A stretch of DNA of 64,000 nucleotides, taken from contig JBDTKH010000010.1 in assembly GCA_039935415.1 (NCBI GenBank), forward strand, positions 1 to 64,000, in the 5' to 3' direction. The notes below the pieces were generated by a model. The model saw only the letters and a list, made by a program, of their open reading frames with translations, ran no database searches and was not told the DNA's origin. This document shows, piece after piece, positions 1-9,555 of the stretch. A program made the translations under genes and the position numbers. Origin of the DNA: Palsa-870 sp039935415. GTDB taxonomy: Bacteria; Chloroflexota; Dormibacteria; Dormibacterales; Dormibacteraceae. The first letter of the stretch is position 1. The number at the start of each line of letters is the position of its first letter.

Positions 1-1774
1 CGCGCACGCGACGAGTGTCGAGGGCCTTGCGTCCGGGGCGCTTGCCCAGTGCCATGTCGGCCACCGCACGCCGCATCACCGAAGCGATCTCGCGCTCCAA
101 GTTGCGCACGCCCGCCTCTCGCGTGTATTCGCGGATGATCACGCGCACGGCATCTTCGGCCAGCGTGATTTCGCCAGTGCGCAAACCGTGCGACAGCCAC
201 TGCTTGGGCACGAGGAATCGCTCGGCGATCTGCACCTTTTCCTCCTCGGTGTAGCCAGAGAGGTTCAGCACCTCCATGCGATCGCGCAGAGCTGGCGGAA
301 TGGTCTCAAGAGAGTTCGCCGTTGTGATGAACATCACCTTCGAAAGGTCGAATGGCACATCAAGGTAGTTGTCGCGAAAATCCTTGTTCTGCTCGGGGTC
401 CAGCACCTCCAACAAGGCTGATGACGGATCCCCGCGCCAGTCCGATCCGATCTTGTCGACCTCGTCCAGGATGAACACGGGGTCGTTCGATTCGGCGCGC
501 CGGATCGCCTGAAGGATGCGGCCAGGCATGGCGCCGATGTACGTGCGCCGGTGACCGCGTATCTCAGCCTCGTCATGCACGCCACCGAGAGAGGCGCGCG
601 CGAATTTCCGGCCCATCGCGCGCGCGATCGACTGTCCCAGGGAGGTCTTGCCCACGCCGGGCGGCCCGACAAAACAGAAGATTGGCTCGCGCCCGCGCTC
701 GGTCGACTTGCGCTGCTGCTTGAGGCGTCGCACGGCGAGGTGCTCGACGATCCGCTGCTTCACCTTGTCCAGGTCGTAGTGGTCGGCGTCCAGGATCGCG
801 CGGGCCGCCACGACATCCACCTCGCCTCCGGTCGACGTGTTCCAAGGCAGTGACACGATGAGCTCGAGATAGGTGCGAATCACGGATGACTCAGGCGAGG
901 CGGACGGTATCCGTTCCAGCCGCGCGATCTCCCGGTCAGCTTCGCGTTGCGCCTCTGGCGGCAGCCCCGCCTTCACGATGCGCTCGCGCAGCTCACCCAT
1001 CTCGCCCAGCTCCGAATCCAGCTCGCCGAGCTCGCGCTGGATCGCTTTCAGCTGCTCGCGCAGAAAGTACTCGCGCTGCGCCTTGCCCATCGACTCCTCG
1101 GCCTGCGACTGGATCTTGCGGCCGAGCTCGAGCACCTCCAGCTCGTGCGACATATGGCCGAGCAGCCGCTCGAGCTTCTCCTTCGCCGAATCGAGCTCCA
1201 GGATCTCCTGGCGCTGCTCGGTCGTGAGCCGGATGTGGTTGGCGATGTAGTACGCGAGGTGCAGCGGGTCGTCGATCGCGCCCGCCGCGCTCGACAGCTC
1301 GGCCGGCAGGTGGGGCGCCAGCGTGACGAGCTGCTGGAAGGACGAGATGGCGCGCCTCATCAGGGCCTCGCGCTCGATCGACAGGATGGACTCCGACGAC
1401 TCGGGCAGCATCTCGACCGCGCAGGTCATGTACGGGTCTTCGGAAAGGCTCTGGGTGAGCCTGATCCGGCGGAGCCCGAGCACGGCGAGCTGCACGGTGC
1501 CGTCGGGCAGCTTGAGGAGGTGCTGCACGCGGACCATCGCGCCGACGTGGTGGATGTCCTTGAACCCGACGTCCTCGGCCTCCTCGTCGAGCTGGGTCGC
1601 GACCGCGATGTGCCGCTCCATGCCGCTGAGGTCGTCGAGCAGCTGGAGCGATTTCTTGCGGCCGACCGACAGCGGGATGAAGATCCGCGGGAACACCACG
1701 GTGGACTTCAACGGCAGCACCGGAAGGTGCGAGGGAACCGCGCCCTCCAGGTTCGTTGCCGGCACCTCGCTCAC
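1..1774 (-). CDS. lon: ATP-dependent protease Lon, 3' part cut by window edge
   Basis: Lon is a cytoplasmic AAA+ serine protease that unfolds and degrades damaged and regulatory proteins. The reverse strand reads from a GTG at 1774 for about 591 codons and runs off the window. Seen: a LON substrate-binding domain (about residues 15-210, opening HLPVLPLKSTVVFPR), a coiled helical middle (REYFLREQLKAIQREL), Walker A GPPGVGKTS (about residue 370), Walker B VFILDEVDKIG, and the start of the alpha-helical lid. The Ser-Lys protease domain lies outside the window. A TAGCAT hexamer ends 6 bases before the GTG and no Shine-Dalgarno is visible, so the message may be leaderless. Family assignment is certain; the exact start is likely. 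Confidence 0.96.
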   Translation of the reverse strand, partial: MSEVPATNLEGAVPSHLPVLPLKSTVVFPRIFIPLSVGRKKSLQLLDDLSGMERHIAVATQLDEEAEDVGFKDIHHVGAMVRVQHLLKLPDGTVQLAVLGLRRIRLTQSLSEDPYMTCAVEMLPESSESILSIEREALMRRAISSFQQLVTLAPHLPAELSSAAGAIDDPLHLAYYIANHIRLTTEQRQEILELDSAKEKLERLLGHMSHELEVLELGRKIQSQAEESMGKAQREYFLREQLKAIQRELGELDSELGEMGELRERIVKAGLPPEAQREADREIARLERIPSASPESSVIRTYLELIVSLPWNTSTGGEVDVVAARAILDADHYDLDKVKQRIVEHLAVRRLKQQRKSTERGREPIFCFVGPPGVGKTSLGQSIARAMGRKFARASLGGVHDEAEIRGHRRTYIGAMPGRILQAIRRAESNDPVFILDEVDKIGSDWRGDPSSALLEVLDPEQNKDFRDNYLDVPFDLSKVMFITTANSLETIPPALRDRMEVLNLSGYTEEEKVQIAERFLVPKQWLSHGLRTGEITLAEDAVRVIIREYTREAGVRNLEREIASVMRRAVADMALGKRPGRKALDTRRVR

Positions 1775-1819
1775 AAGCCGATGCTACCGCCCGCGAGGGT
1801 CAGTCGCTTCGCTTTGTGA

Positions 1820-3030
1820 TCAGGAGGCCGGCCAGAACTCTCCGGGGGCGAACGAGTACCAGCCCTGGTCGCCAGGTGCCACCGGCTCCTCGCCCGAGCC
1901 GAAGGTCACCTGGCGTTCGGTCCCGGTCGCGAGGTCCATCGCGAACACTTTGCCGGTGGGCGCGGTGCCCCACGGTCCGCAGCCGGGTCCGCTCGTCGCG
2001 CACGGCGCTTCCTCCAGGTACCAGACCCAGCCATCCTTCACGAAGAGCACCTGCGACCGTTGCTGGTCGGTCAGGAGTCGAGTCATCCCTGTCTTCACGT
2101 CATAGGCGTAGACGCGAAGGTCCGTGAATTGAGCAGCATTTGCATACGCCGTGTAGGCAACCTGGGTTCCGTCAGGTGAGATTCCGGCAAGGAACGGCCA
2201 GGGCGTGGCGGCAGCGAGTATCGAGACTCCCCCGCCCGGAGTCCAGGTCTCGGTGAGCTGGCTTCCAGATGCGAACAGTCGAATTCCCGCCCGATCCCAT
2301 ATCGCCGACTGGACGCGGGTGTCAAAGCTTGCGACGCGGGCGCGGTCGGAGACGCGGTAAACCACAAGTGGCTCCGCGCCCTTGCCGATCGGCCATCCCG
2401 CCACCAGGTACTGACCATCTGGCGAAAAATCCAGAGTCGGTTGCGCGAAGCCGAACCTGCATATGCAGTCGGTGAGCGGAGACGCGTACGAACCGATCAC
2501 GCCGGAGTAGCGCTGCGAGTACAGCCACACCTGGAACCGGTCGCCGGCGTTGGGGTCGATAGGCGGAATCGTCACGGCTGCAAGCGAGCCATCCGGAAGC
2601 CACGCCGTCGGTTCTTAGTGCTGCCCCAGGAGGTCGCCGCGCGGAATGCTCGCGACCACGGCGTCGCTGGCACTGCCAAGGGAGCGCAAAACCACCTCGG
2701 TGCCGGTTGAGGAACCGGGCCGCAGGTACGTGATCGTGTCGCCGGTGTAGGTGTGAGCGGACGTGCCGCTGATGCGGCATAACAGCCTTGGGTGGAGCGG
2801 GTCGGTGACCTCGTACAGGATCATGCCCGCAGACGAGGTCCCGAACAGGAACATCGGCCCGCCGGTGCGCATGAGGACGCACGCGACGGTCGATTTCGGG
2901 ACCGACGGTGAGGGCGTTGTGTCAGGGTTCGCGCCGGCGCCGGGGCTCAACTGGGCAGCCGGTGACGCCGAGACCGATGCCACCGCCTGAAAACGCACGC
3001 TGCTACAGCAAGCGCCGCAAGCCTTCTCAT
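1820..3030 (-). pseudogene. Exported beta-propeller (TolB/WD40-like) protein, broken by a frameshift and an in-frame stop
   Basis: One continuous coding signal on the minus strand carries two lesions. It opens at ATG 3030 with a signal peptide ending in a lipobox-like AVAAC. The frame is then lost at a run of four T (about 2995); one added T would join it to a body starting QAVASVSASPAAQ. That body runs in one frame to 1820 except for a TAA at 2615-2617. Codons on both sides of the stop read as one propeller protein (GDLLGQH, stop, EPTAWLPDGSLAAV), with blade-like phrases such as LDFSPDGQYLVAG and GISPDGTQVAYTAY. It resembles the propeller of the sigma-linked protein at 30982. Substrate unknown. 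The lesions may be real decay or assembly errors. Confidence 0.7.
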
Positions 3031-3110
3031 CGATTCGGTAACGCCCTCTCTCAAACGACCGTTACGCGGCCAGATGGCATAATCGTCGCAGCCCCGAAGA
3101 GGGCTGGATT

Positions 3111-4433
3111 TTGAGCCAATCGATAACGGCCGTCATACTCGCCGCCGGTCACGGCACCAGGATGCGGTCACGTACTCCCAAAGTCCTCCACCCGATCTGC
3201 GGCCGGCCCATGCTCGACTACGTGCTCGATGCCGTTACCGAGGCGGGCGCGAAGGACATCAAGGTCATCGCCAACCCACACCACGCTGAGGTCGCCGCAC
3301 ACCTCGACGAGCGCGGCATCGCGCCGACCTTCCAGCGTGACCCGAAGGGCACTGCGCACGCGCTCCTGCAGATTCCCGAGGGCGAGCTGGCCGGAAAGCA
3401 GGTCCTGGTCGTCAACGGAGACTCGCCGCTGCTCACCGGGACCACGATCAAGAAGATGATCGAAGCCCACAACGCGGCCGGCACTCCGGCCACCATCGCC
3501 AGCGTCGAAGACAGGACGCGCGATGACGGCCGCATCGTGCGTGCCTCCGACGGCTCGCTAGACCACATCGTCGAGCGCAAGGACGCGAGCGACCACCTGC
3601 GCAAGACGGTCCACGAGTTCAACGTCGGCGTGTACCTGTTCGACGGCAGCCGGCTGACCGAGGCGTTGAAGAAGATCAACGACGACAACAAGGCCGGCGA
3701 GTTCTACCTCACCGACGTCTTTCTGCACCTCAAGCCGATCACCGTCGTGCGCCTGGACGATCCTGCCGAGGCGATGGGCGTGAAAGACCGCACCAGGCTG
3801 GCGGCCGCGACCGCTGTCATTCAGCGGCGCATCCTCGACCGGCTGATGCTGTCGGGGGTCACGATCGTCGACCCGAGCTCCACGTTCGTCGAGGCCGGCG
3901 TCAATGTCGGCCAGGACACGGTGATCGAGCCGTTCTCTGTTTTGAAGGGCCACACGCAGATCGGCGCGGACTGCCACATCGGCCCGCACGTGCACATAGA
4001 GGACGCGAGGATCGGTGACCGCTCGGACTGCGGACCCTTCGCGAAGCTGCGACCCGGCACCGAGATCGCCGAGGACGTGCACATCGGCAGCTTCGCCGAG
4101 CTCGTCCGCACCAGAGTGGGGAGGGGGACCAAGGTCCCGCACGTCTCTTACCTCGGCGACGCCGACCTCGGCTCGGACGCCAACATCGGCGCCGGCACGA
4201 TCACCGCGAACTTCGACGGCACCCACAAGAACCGCACCAAGATCGGCGACGGCGCCTTCGTCGGCGTGGACACCATGCTGGTCGCTCCCGTCAAACTTGG
4301 CAAGGAATCGCGCACGGGGGCGGGCTCGGTCGTCACCAAGGACGTGCCGGACGGTGCGACAGCGGTCGGAGTTCCAGCTAGGGTGATACGGAGAAAGAGT
4401 GTGAGCTCGGATTCGAACGTGGACGCCAAGTGA
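3111..4433 (+). CDS. glmU: Bifunctional UDP-GlcNAc pyrophosphorylase / glucosamine-1-phosphate acetyltransferase
   Basis: GlmU makes UDP-N-acetylglucosamine for peptidoglycan in two steps: acetylation of glucosamine-1-phosphate, then uridylyl transfer. The 440-residue product has the nucleotidyltransferase loop LAAGHGTRMRSRTPKVLHP at the N-terminus and a C-terminal left-handed beta-helix of hexapeptide repeats ending in GAGTITANFDG, the acetyltransferase signature. Its length is close to the E. coli enzyme (456). It starts at TTG 3111 after a GAGGG Shine-Dalgarno-like stretch, with a CATAAT -10-like hexamer about 30 bases upstream. Its stop overlaps the start of prs (GTGA), so the two are probably translationally coupled. 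Confident assignment. Confidence 0.97.
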   Translation: MSQSITAVILAAGHGTRMRSRTPKVLHPICGRPMLDYVLDAVTEAGAKDIKVIANPHHAEVAAHLDERGIAPTFQRDPKGTAHALLQIPEGELAGKQVLVVNGDSPLLTGTTIKKMIEAHNAAGTPATIASVEDRTRDDGRIVRASDGSLDHIVERKDASDHLRKTVHEFNVGVYLFDGSRLTEALKKINDDNKAGEFYLTDVFLHLKPITVVRLDDPAEAMGVKDRTRLAAATAVIQRRILDRLMLSGVTIVDPSSTFVEAGVNVGQDTVIEPFSVLKGHTQIGADCHIGPHVHIEDARIGDRSDCGPFAKLRPGTEIAEDVHIGSFAELVRTRVGRGTKVPHVSYLGDADLGSDANIGAGTITANFDGTHKNRTKIGDGAFVGVDTMLVAPVKLGKESRTGAGSVVTKDVPDGATAVGVPARVIRRKSVSSDSNVDAK

Positions 4434-5422
4434 TCGGGAGATTGACGACCGCCGTCGAGTTCACCGGGGAAGAGGCATCGCCCTGGGGGGCGCTGAAGCT
4501 CATCGCCGGCACGGCCAACCTCGAGCTGGCCGAGCGCATCTCCACACAGCTCGACGTCCCGCTCACGGACGCACGCTTGCGGCGGTTCCCGGACGGCGAG
4601 ATAAACGTCAAGATCGAGGACTCGATGCGCGGCCACGACGTCTTCGTGATCCAGCCGACTTCGCCTCCGGTCAACGAGCACCTGATGGAGCTGTTCATCA
4701 TCCTCGACGCTCTGCGCCGAGCCTCGGCGGGCCGGGTCACCGCGGTCATCCCCTACTACGGTTACGCCCGAAAGGAGCGCAAGACGCAGCCCCGGGAGCC
4801 AATATCGGCCAAGCTCATCGCGAACTTCATCACGCTGGCCGGCGCCGATCGCCTCCTGCTGTTCGACCTCCACGCCGAGGCCATCGAGGGCTTCTTCGAC
4901 GTGCCGACCGACCACCTGTCTCCCCACCGCATCTTCGCCGAGTACCTCAAGACCCGAAAGCTGCAGCACATCACCATCGTCGCCCCGGACGCAGGTGGCG
5001 GTCGCCGTGCCGAAGCGGTGGCCAACGACCTTCAGGCGCCCATTGCGTTCGGCTACAAGCGCCGCTCGGCCACGGACGACTCGGTGGAGATGATCGCCGT
5101 CTCAGGTGACGTGAAGGGGCGCGACTGCGTGGTCGTGGAGGACATCATCACGACCGGCGGCACGATCACCAAGGTCGTCCAGGCTCTGCGGAACCAGGGT
5201 GCGGGCCGGGTGCTGGTCGCGGCGACGCATCCGGTGTTCACGGGCGACGCCGTTGAGCGGTTGAGACAGGCCGACGTTGAAGAGGTGATCGTGACCGACT
5301 CTGTGCCCATAGCCCCCGAGAAACTCGGCCCTCCACTCACCGTGCTGTCGGTGGCGCCACTGCTTGCCGAGGCGATCATCCGGGTCCACGAAAACCGGAG
5401 CGTCTCCGAGCTCTTCAGATAG
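4430..5422 (+). CDS. prs: Ribose-phosphate pyrophosphokinase (PRPP synthetase)
   Basis: Prs makes phosphoribosyl pyrophosphate from ribose-5-phosphate and ATP for nucleotides, His and Trp. Seen in the 330-residue product: FPDGEINVKI near the N-terminus, ATP-loop residues around RKERKTQPREPIS, the metal-binding DLHAEAIEGFFD, and the PRPP-binding loop VVEDIITTGGT near residue 230. The GTG at 4430 overlaps the glmU stop; it leaves about 22 extra residues before the usual KLIAGTANLELA opening, so an internal start cannot be excluded. Adjacent glmU and prs are common in bacteria and fit joint supply of activated precursors. Confidence 0.96.
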   Translation: MIGRLTTAVEFTGEEASPWGALKLIAGTANLELAERISTQLDVPLTDARLRRFPDGEINVKIEDSMRGHDVFVIQPTSPPVNEHLMELFIILDALRRASAGRVTAVIPYYGYARKERKTQPREPISAKLIANFITLAGADRLLLFDLHAEAIEGFFDVPTDHLSPHRIFAEYLKTRKLQHITIVAPDAGGGRRAEAVANDLQAPIAFGYKRRSATDDSVEMIAVSGDVKGRDCVVVEDIITTGGTITKVVQALRNQGAGRVLVAATHPVFTGDAVERLRQADVEEVIVTDSVPIAPEKLGPPLTVLSVAPLLAEAIIRVHENRSVSELFR

Positions 5423-5432
5423 CCGTCTCGTC

Positions 5433-6788
5433 ATGACTGGCCAGGAGTTGATCGAGCTCGTAGTCCTCGTTGCGTGCTTCTTCATCGCGGCGCTGGCGAG
5501 CGGCACCGAGACGGCTCTCACGTCAGTCGGCCGCCTGCGCGTGCGCTTCCTCGCCGAGCAGGGCCATGAGGCCGCGGAGATCCTGCAGCGGCTGCGCGCG
5601 GACCCGAACCGATTCCTGTCCACGGTGCTGTTCGTCAACACGCTGGCCCTCATCGTGGCCTCGAGCACGGCGACGCTGCTCACCGACTCGATCTTCACGA
5701 GGTGGGGAGTGCCCTCTGCGTGGCGCCTGTGGATGGCGCTCGGAGTCTCGCTGGTGCTTTCAATCCTCCTGCTGATCGCCGCCGAAGTGACGCCGAAGAC
5801 GCTGGCGATAGCGCATGCGGAGCGCGTCGCGCTCGCCGCCGCGGGGCCGGTGGACCGGCTCGCGAGGTTTCTCGGCCCGGTGCTCTTCGTCGTGACGATC
5901 GTCTCGAGAGCACTCACCGCCGGCCGTGCGGCGCGGGCACCGTACCTCTCGGAGCAGGAATTGCTCACGCTGCTGCACGTCTCGGAGGAGCAGGGCGTGA
6001 TCGAGGAGCAGGAGCACCAGATGATCCACGGGATCATCGAGATCGGCGACAAGACGGTGCGCGAGATCATGGTGCCTCGCACGCGGATCATGGCCGTGGA
6101 CCGCGACTCCCAGCTTCGCGACCTCGTCAAGCTTTTCAAGGAACACCGGCACACGAGGATGCCGGTCTACGAGCACGACATCGATCACGTCATCGGCCTG
6201 CTGCACACCAAGGACCTGCTGCTTTACTACACGCTGTCGAGTCCGCAGAAGTTCGACATCGACAAGATCCTGCGACCCATCGAGTTCACGCCCGAGCAGA
6301 AGAAGGTCGACGAGCTGCTGAACGACATGCGCACCAAGAAGGTCCACATGATGATCGTGGTGGACGAGTACGGGGGGACCGCCGGGCTGGTCTCGCTGGA
6401 AGACCTGCTGGAAGAGATCGTCGGCGAGATCCGCGACGAGTACGACTCGGCCGAGGAGGAGCAGCTCGTCATCCTCAACGACCACGAGGCGCGTGTCGAC
6501 GCGAGCTTCCCGCTGGAGGAGCTCAACTCGCGCCTCGGGCTGGCGATCGAGGAGTCGGGTGACTACGACTCGGTGGGCGGCTACCTGCACGCGGTCCTGG
6601 GCAAGATCGCCCAGGCGGGCGATTCGATCAAGGGAGGCCGCGCGACGTGGACCGTGGAGAAGGTGACGGGCCGGCGGATCGAGACGGTGCGGCTCACGGC
6701 CGACCAGCCCTGGCCGGACGAGGCGTTGGGCCGCGACGGGCACAAGGATGTGGGCCACGCGGAGGAAGGTTCTGGCCACATATCGTGA
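5433..6788 (+). CDS. CNNM/CorC-HlyC family membrane protein with CBS pair
   Basis: A 451-residue member of the family linked to magnesium/cobalt efflux and once called hemolysin C-like. Seen: an N-terminal DUF21 membrane domain of three to four hydrophobic helices with the family motif SGTETALTSVGR, then two CBS domains (IMVPRTRIMAVDRDSQL and VDEYGGTAGLVSLEDLLEEIVGEI), then a CorC_HlyC domain (DARVDASFPLEELNSRLGL-type). The ATG at 5433, just after prs, is preferred over upstream in-frame starts inside prs because it begins directly at the first membrane helix. The recO start lies inside its last 41 bases. The transported ion is inferred from the family only. Confidence 0.9.
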   Translation: MTGQELIELVVLVACFFIAALASGTETALTSVGRLRVRFLAEQGHEAAEILQRLRADPNRFLSTVLFVNTLALIVASSTATLLTDSIFTRWGVPSAWRLWMALGVSLVLSILLLIAAEVTPKTLAIAHAERVALAAAGPVDRLARFLGPVLFVVTIVSRALTAGRAARAPYLSEQELLTLLHVSEEQGVIEEQEHQMIHGIIEIGDKTVREIMVPRTRIMAVDRDSQLRDLVKLFKEHRHTRMPVYEHDIDHVIGLLHTKDLLLYYTLSSPQKFDIDKILRPIEFTPEQKKVDELLNDMRTKKVHMMIVVDEYGGTAGLVSLEDLLEEIVGEIRDEYDSAEEEQLVILNDHEARVDASFPLEELNSRLGLAIEESGDYDSVGGYLHAVLGKIAQAGDSIKGGRATWTVEKVTGRRIETVRLTADQPWPDEALGRDGHKDVGHAEEGSGHIS

Positions 6789-7518
6789 CCGGGCGGTCGT
6801 GCTGCGAAAGCTCGACTACGGCGAGGCCGACCGGATCTTCACGCTGCTGACTCGCGAGCACGGCAAGGTGGGGGCGATCGCGAAGGGCGTCCGCCGCCAG
6901 GAGTCGAAGCTAGGCCCGTCGTTGGAGCTCTACGGCCACATCGACGTGCTGCTGGCGAAGGGCCGCGGCGAGCTGGACGTGGTGGCTCAGGTGCAGCGGG
7001 TGCCGGGCTACCGGATCGAGGGCGACGTGGAGCGAATGTCGCACGCCGCGCTCATCGCAGAGCTCGCGGAGCGCGTGTGCGAGGACCGCCACCCGGTCGA
7101 CGGTGTGTACGAGCTGGCGGTGATGGCGATGGAGGAGCTGGCGCACGAGACGGACCCGCGCCGGGCGTCTGCCTATTTCATGATGGCTGCGCTGGACCTG
7201 CTCGGATACGCGCCGCAGCTCGGGGCGTGCGTGTCGTGCGAGAGGTCGCTGCCGGAGAAACCGGCGGCGTTCAGCGCGGACGCGGGCGGGTTCCTGTGCG
7301 ATACGTGTGCCCTGCCGTCGATGTCGCTCGTGCCGGTGGCGTCGATCAAGGTGCTGCGCCTGATGGCGGCGGGCGACCTCGAGACCTACCGCCGCCTGAA
7401 GCTGGACGACGCGCTGATGTCCTCGATCGAGGGCGTGCTGACGACGCAGCTGGAGCACCACCTGGACCGGCGCCTGAAATCGCTACAGTTCCTGCACCAG
7501 ATGAGGACGATCAGCTGA
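6748..7518 (+). CDS. recO: DNA repair protein RecO
   Basis: RecO loads RecA on SSB-coated DNA in the RecFOR pathway. The 256-residue product has an N-terminal OB-fold (RDRAVVLRKLDYGEADRIF, EHGKVGAIAKGVRR) and a C-terminal helical domain carrying a four-cysteine zinc site at C161, C164, C184 and C187 (CVSC, CDTC). The ATG at 6748 lies inside the preceding gene, giving a 41-base overlap and probable co-translation. Length and motifs are typical. Confidence 0.94.
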   Translation: MWATRRKVLATYRDRAVVLRKLDYGEADRIFTLLTREHGKVGAIAKGVRRQESKLGPSLELYGHIDVLLAKGRGELDVVAQVQRVPGYRIEGDVERMSHAALIAELAERVCEDRHPVDGVYELAVMAMEELAHETDPRRASAYFMMAALDLLGYAPQLGACVSCERSLPEKPAAFSADAGGFLCDTCALPSMSLVPVASIKVLRLMAAGDLETYRRLKLDDALMSSIEGVLTTQLEHHLDRRLKSLQFLHQMRTIS

Positions 7519-7534
7519 GGTTGGAGGTGTGACG

Positions 7535-7918
7535 ATGGTCAAGGGCGATAAGGCGTTCAGCGGGTTCTCGGTCAACGACCTTGATGCCGCGAAGAAGTTC
7601 TATGGCGAAACGCTTGGGCTCGAGATTGATGGAGGCAGCGCGCAGGGCCTGATGCTCAAGGCAGCGGGGCCGAACGGGATCTTCATCTACTCCAAAGAAG
7701 ACCACGTGCCGGCGACGTACACGATCCTGAACTTTCGGGTTACAGACATCGACAAGGCCGTCGACGAGCTGGCCGGCAAAGGGGTGAAGTTCGAGAGCTA
7801 CGAGGGCGTCACCGACAAGAAAGGCATCGCCCGCGGCAAGTCAATCGGACAAGGCCCAGACATAGCGTGGTTCAAAGACCCAGCCGGGAACTTCCTGTCA
7901 GTACTGAACGAGGATTGA
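7535..7918 (+). CDS. VOC (glyoxalase/bleomycin-resistance fold) protein
   Basis: A single-domain VOC protein of 127 residues with the characteristic opening FSVNDLDAAKKFYGETLGLE and closing WFKDPAGNFLSVLNED. VOC proteins bind metals or hydrophobic ligands; which reaction this one performs cannot be told. The ATG at 7535 is chosen because GGAGG lies 7 bases upstream; the in-frame GTG at 7529 is too close to that site. It follows recO by 16 bases and probably belongs to the same transcript. A palindromic repeat follows its stop and may end the unit. Confidence 0.86.
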   Translation: MVKGDKAFSGFSVNDLDAAKKFYGETLGLEIDGGSAQGLMLKAAGPNGIFIYSKEDHVPATYTILNFRVTDIDKAVDELAGKGVKFESYEGVTDKKGIARGKSIGQGPDIAWFKDPAGNFLSVLNED

Positions 7919-7928
7919 GGCAGTTATT

Positions 7929-7978
7929 CACCTCCCCACCATGTGGGGAGGACGGCGCGTCAGCGCCGGGTGGGGGTG
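7929..7978 (+). repeat. REP/MITE-like palindrome, type A
   Basis: A 50-bp unit with two hairpins (CTCCCC/GGGGAG and GGCGC/GCGCC) between a CACC left end and a TGGGGGTG right end. Nearly the same unit occurs at 18951, 53619 and 62951, with variants at 32902 and 53567. Here it separates the VOC gene from the glycyl-tRNA synthetase gene, and its G-rich right end sits 7 bases before the TTG start of that gene, where it could double as a ribosome-binding site. Confidence 0.85.
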
Positions 7979-7985
7979 ACGGGCT

Positions 7986-9302
7986 TTGACGGTTCCGCGC
8001 GATCAGCTCATGGAAAAAGTCGTCGCCCTCACCAAGCGCCGCGGCTTCATCTACCCGTCGAGCGAGATCTACGGCGGCCTGTCGGGCTTCTACGACTACG
8101 GCCCGTACGGCGTGGCGCTGAAGCGGGCGATCCGCAATTTGTGGTGGCGCCACATGGTGGACCTGCGCGACGACGTGGTTGGCCTGGAGTCGACGCTGAT
8201 CATGCCGTCGGAGGTGTGGGCCGCCTCAGGCCACCTCACGAACTTCGTCGACCCACTCCGCCAGTGCATGGGCGAATGCAAGAAACGCTGGCGAGCCGAC
8301 ATGGTCACGGGCGACAAGTGCCCGGAGTGTGGGGGCCAGCTGTCCGAGCCGCGCATGTTCAACCTCATGTTCAAAACACACGTGGGCCCCATCGAGGACA
8401 CATCGGCCGAGGTGTACCTCAGACCGGAGACGGCGCAGGGCATGTTCGTGGACTTCAAGAACGTCCTGAACTCGTCCCGCGTGCGCGTCCCGTTCGGCAT
8501 CGCGCAGCAGGGCAAGGCGTTCCGCAACGAGATCACGCCGGGCAACTTCGTCTTCAGGGTGCGCGAGTTCGAGCTGATGGAGATGGAGTACTTCGTCAAA
8601 CCGGAGCAGGACGACGAGTCGTTCGAATACTGGCGCCAGGAGCGCTGGCGATGGTACACCGACGTGCTTGGGATCAAGCCGGATCGCATGCGCTTCTACG
8701 ACCACCCGAAGGCGAGCCTGTCGCACTACTCGAAACAGACGACTGACATCGAGTACGAGTTCCCCTTCGGTTGGGGCGAGCTGGAAGGAATCGCGGACCG
8801 AACCGACTACGACCTGAGGGTGCACGCAGAGCACTCAAAGCAAGACCTGACGTACCTGGACCCGGAAACAAACGAGCGCTACCTACCGTGGGTGATCGAG
8901 CCGGCAGTGAGCGTGGACCGGATCTTCATCACGCTGCTGCTGGACGCGTACGACGAAGACGTGGTGAACAACGAGCCACGAGTCGTGCTGCGCCTGCACC
9001 CGAACGTGGCGCCGGTGCAGGTGGCGGTGGTGCCGCTGTCAAAGAAGGAAGAACTGATCAAAGTCGCGCGCGAGGTGCAGAAATCACTGCAAGGAACGTT
9101 CCGAGTGGAATACGACCAAACGGGCGGCAACATAGGCCGGCGCTACCGCCGCCAGGACGAAATCGGCACCCCGTTCTGCATCACTGTCGACTTCGACACA
9201 CTGACCGACCAGGCAGTCACTGTTCGCAGCCGTGACTCGACCCAACAGAACCGAGTCAAGATCGAGACCCTAACCGACCGATTGCGCGAGCTAGTTCACT
9301 GA
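7986..9302 (+). CDS. glyQS: Glycyl-tRNA synthetase, single-chain (alpha2) type
   Basis: Charges tRNA-Gly with glycine. The 438-residue product is a class II synthetase of the homodimeric type. Seen: YPSSEIYGGLSGFYDYGPYG (motif 1 region), a Cys pair CPECGG in the insertion, the motif 2 region RPETAQGMFVDFKN through QQGKAFRNEITP, motif 3 near WVIEPAVSVDRIF, and a C-terminal anticodon-binding domain (APVQVAVVPLSKKEE, DEIGTPFCITVDFDTL). The TTG at 7986 is used because no stop precedes it and the G-rich end of a repeat lies at Shine-Dalgarno distance; ATG 8010 is an alternative. The alpha2 form is usual in Actinomycetota, Chloroflexota and Deinococcota. Confidence 0.95.
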   Translation: MTVPRDQLMEKVVALTKRRGFIYPSSEIYGGLSGFYDYGPYGVALKRAIRNLWWRHMVDLRDDVVGLESTLIMPSEVWAASGHLTNFVDPLRQCMGECKKRWRADMVTGDKCPECGGQLSEPRMFNLMFKTHVGPIEDTSAEVYLRPETAQGMFVDFKNVLNSSRVRVPFGIAQQGKAFRNEITPGNFVFRVREFELMEMEYFVKPEQDDESFEYWRQERWRWYTDVLGIKPDRMRFYDHPKASLSHYSKQTTDIEYEFPFGWGELEGIADRTDYDLRVHAEHSKQDLTYLDPETNERYLPWVIEPAVSVDRIFITLLLDAYDEDVVNNEPRVVLRLHPNVAPVQVAVVPLSKKEELIKVAREVQKSLQGTFRVEYDQTGGNIGRRYRRQDEIGTPFCITVDFDTLTDQAVTVRSRDSTQQNRVKIETLTDRLRELVH

Positions 9303-9555
9303 CTATCGATGGTCAGCGGGGCATTTGGCCTAACGCCCAGTTGATCATGAATATGGCGCACTTCGGATAAGCGGTCAGGTAGAAGTCCGGATTCTCCCGT
9401 CCCTCCTCGAACACGGTAACCGCATCTGCGTAGCACTCGAGGTGTAGAAGCTTTGCAAGCCGGCGTCGAGTTGAGCGAGGAAGTTACGTAGCGCCGAGCT
9501 TGCCGATCGCGCATCGGCGCGAGCGACAGCTCAGTAACGATTGCAAGCGAAAGGT

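Noticed and set aside
947..1819. 290-codon open frame on the plus strand opposite lon
   Set aside because: It is antisense to a clear Lon reading frame and has the Arg/Leu/His-rich composition of a shadow in GC-rich DNA.
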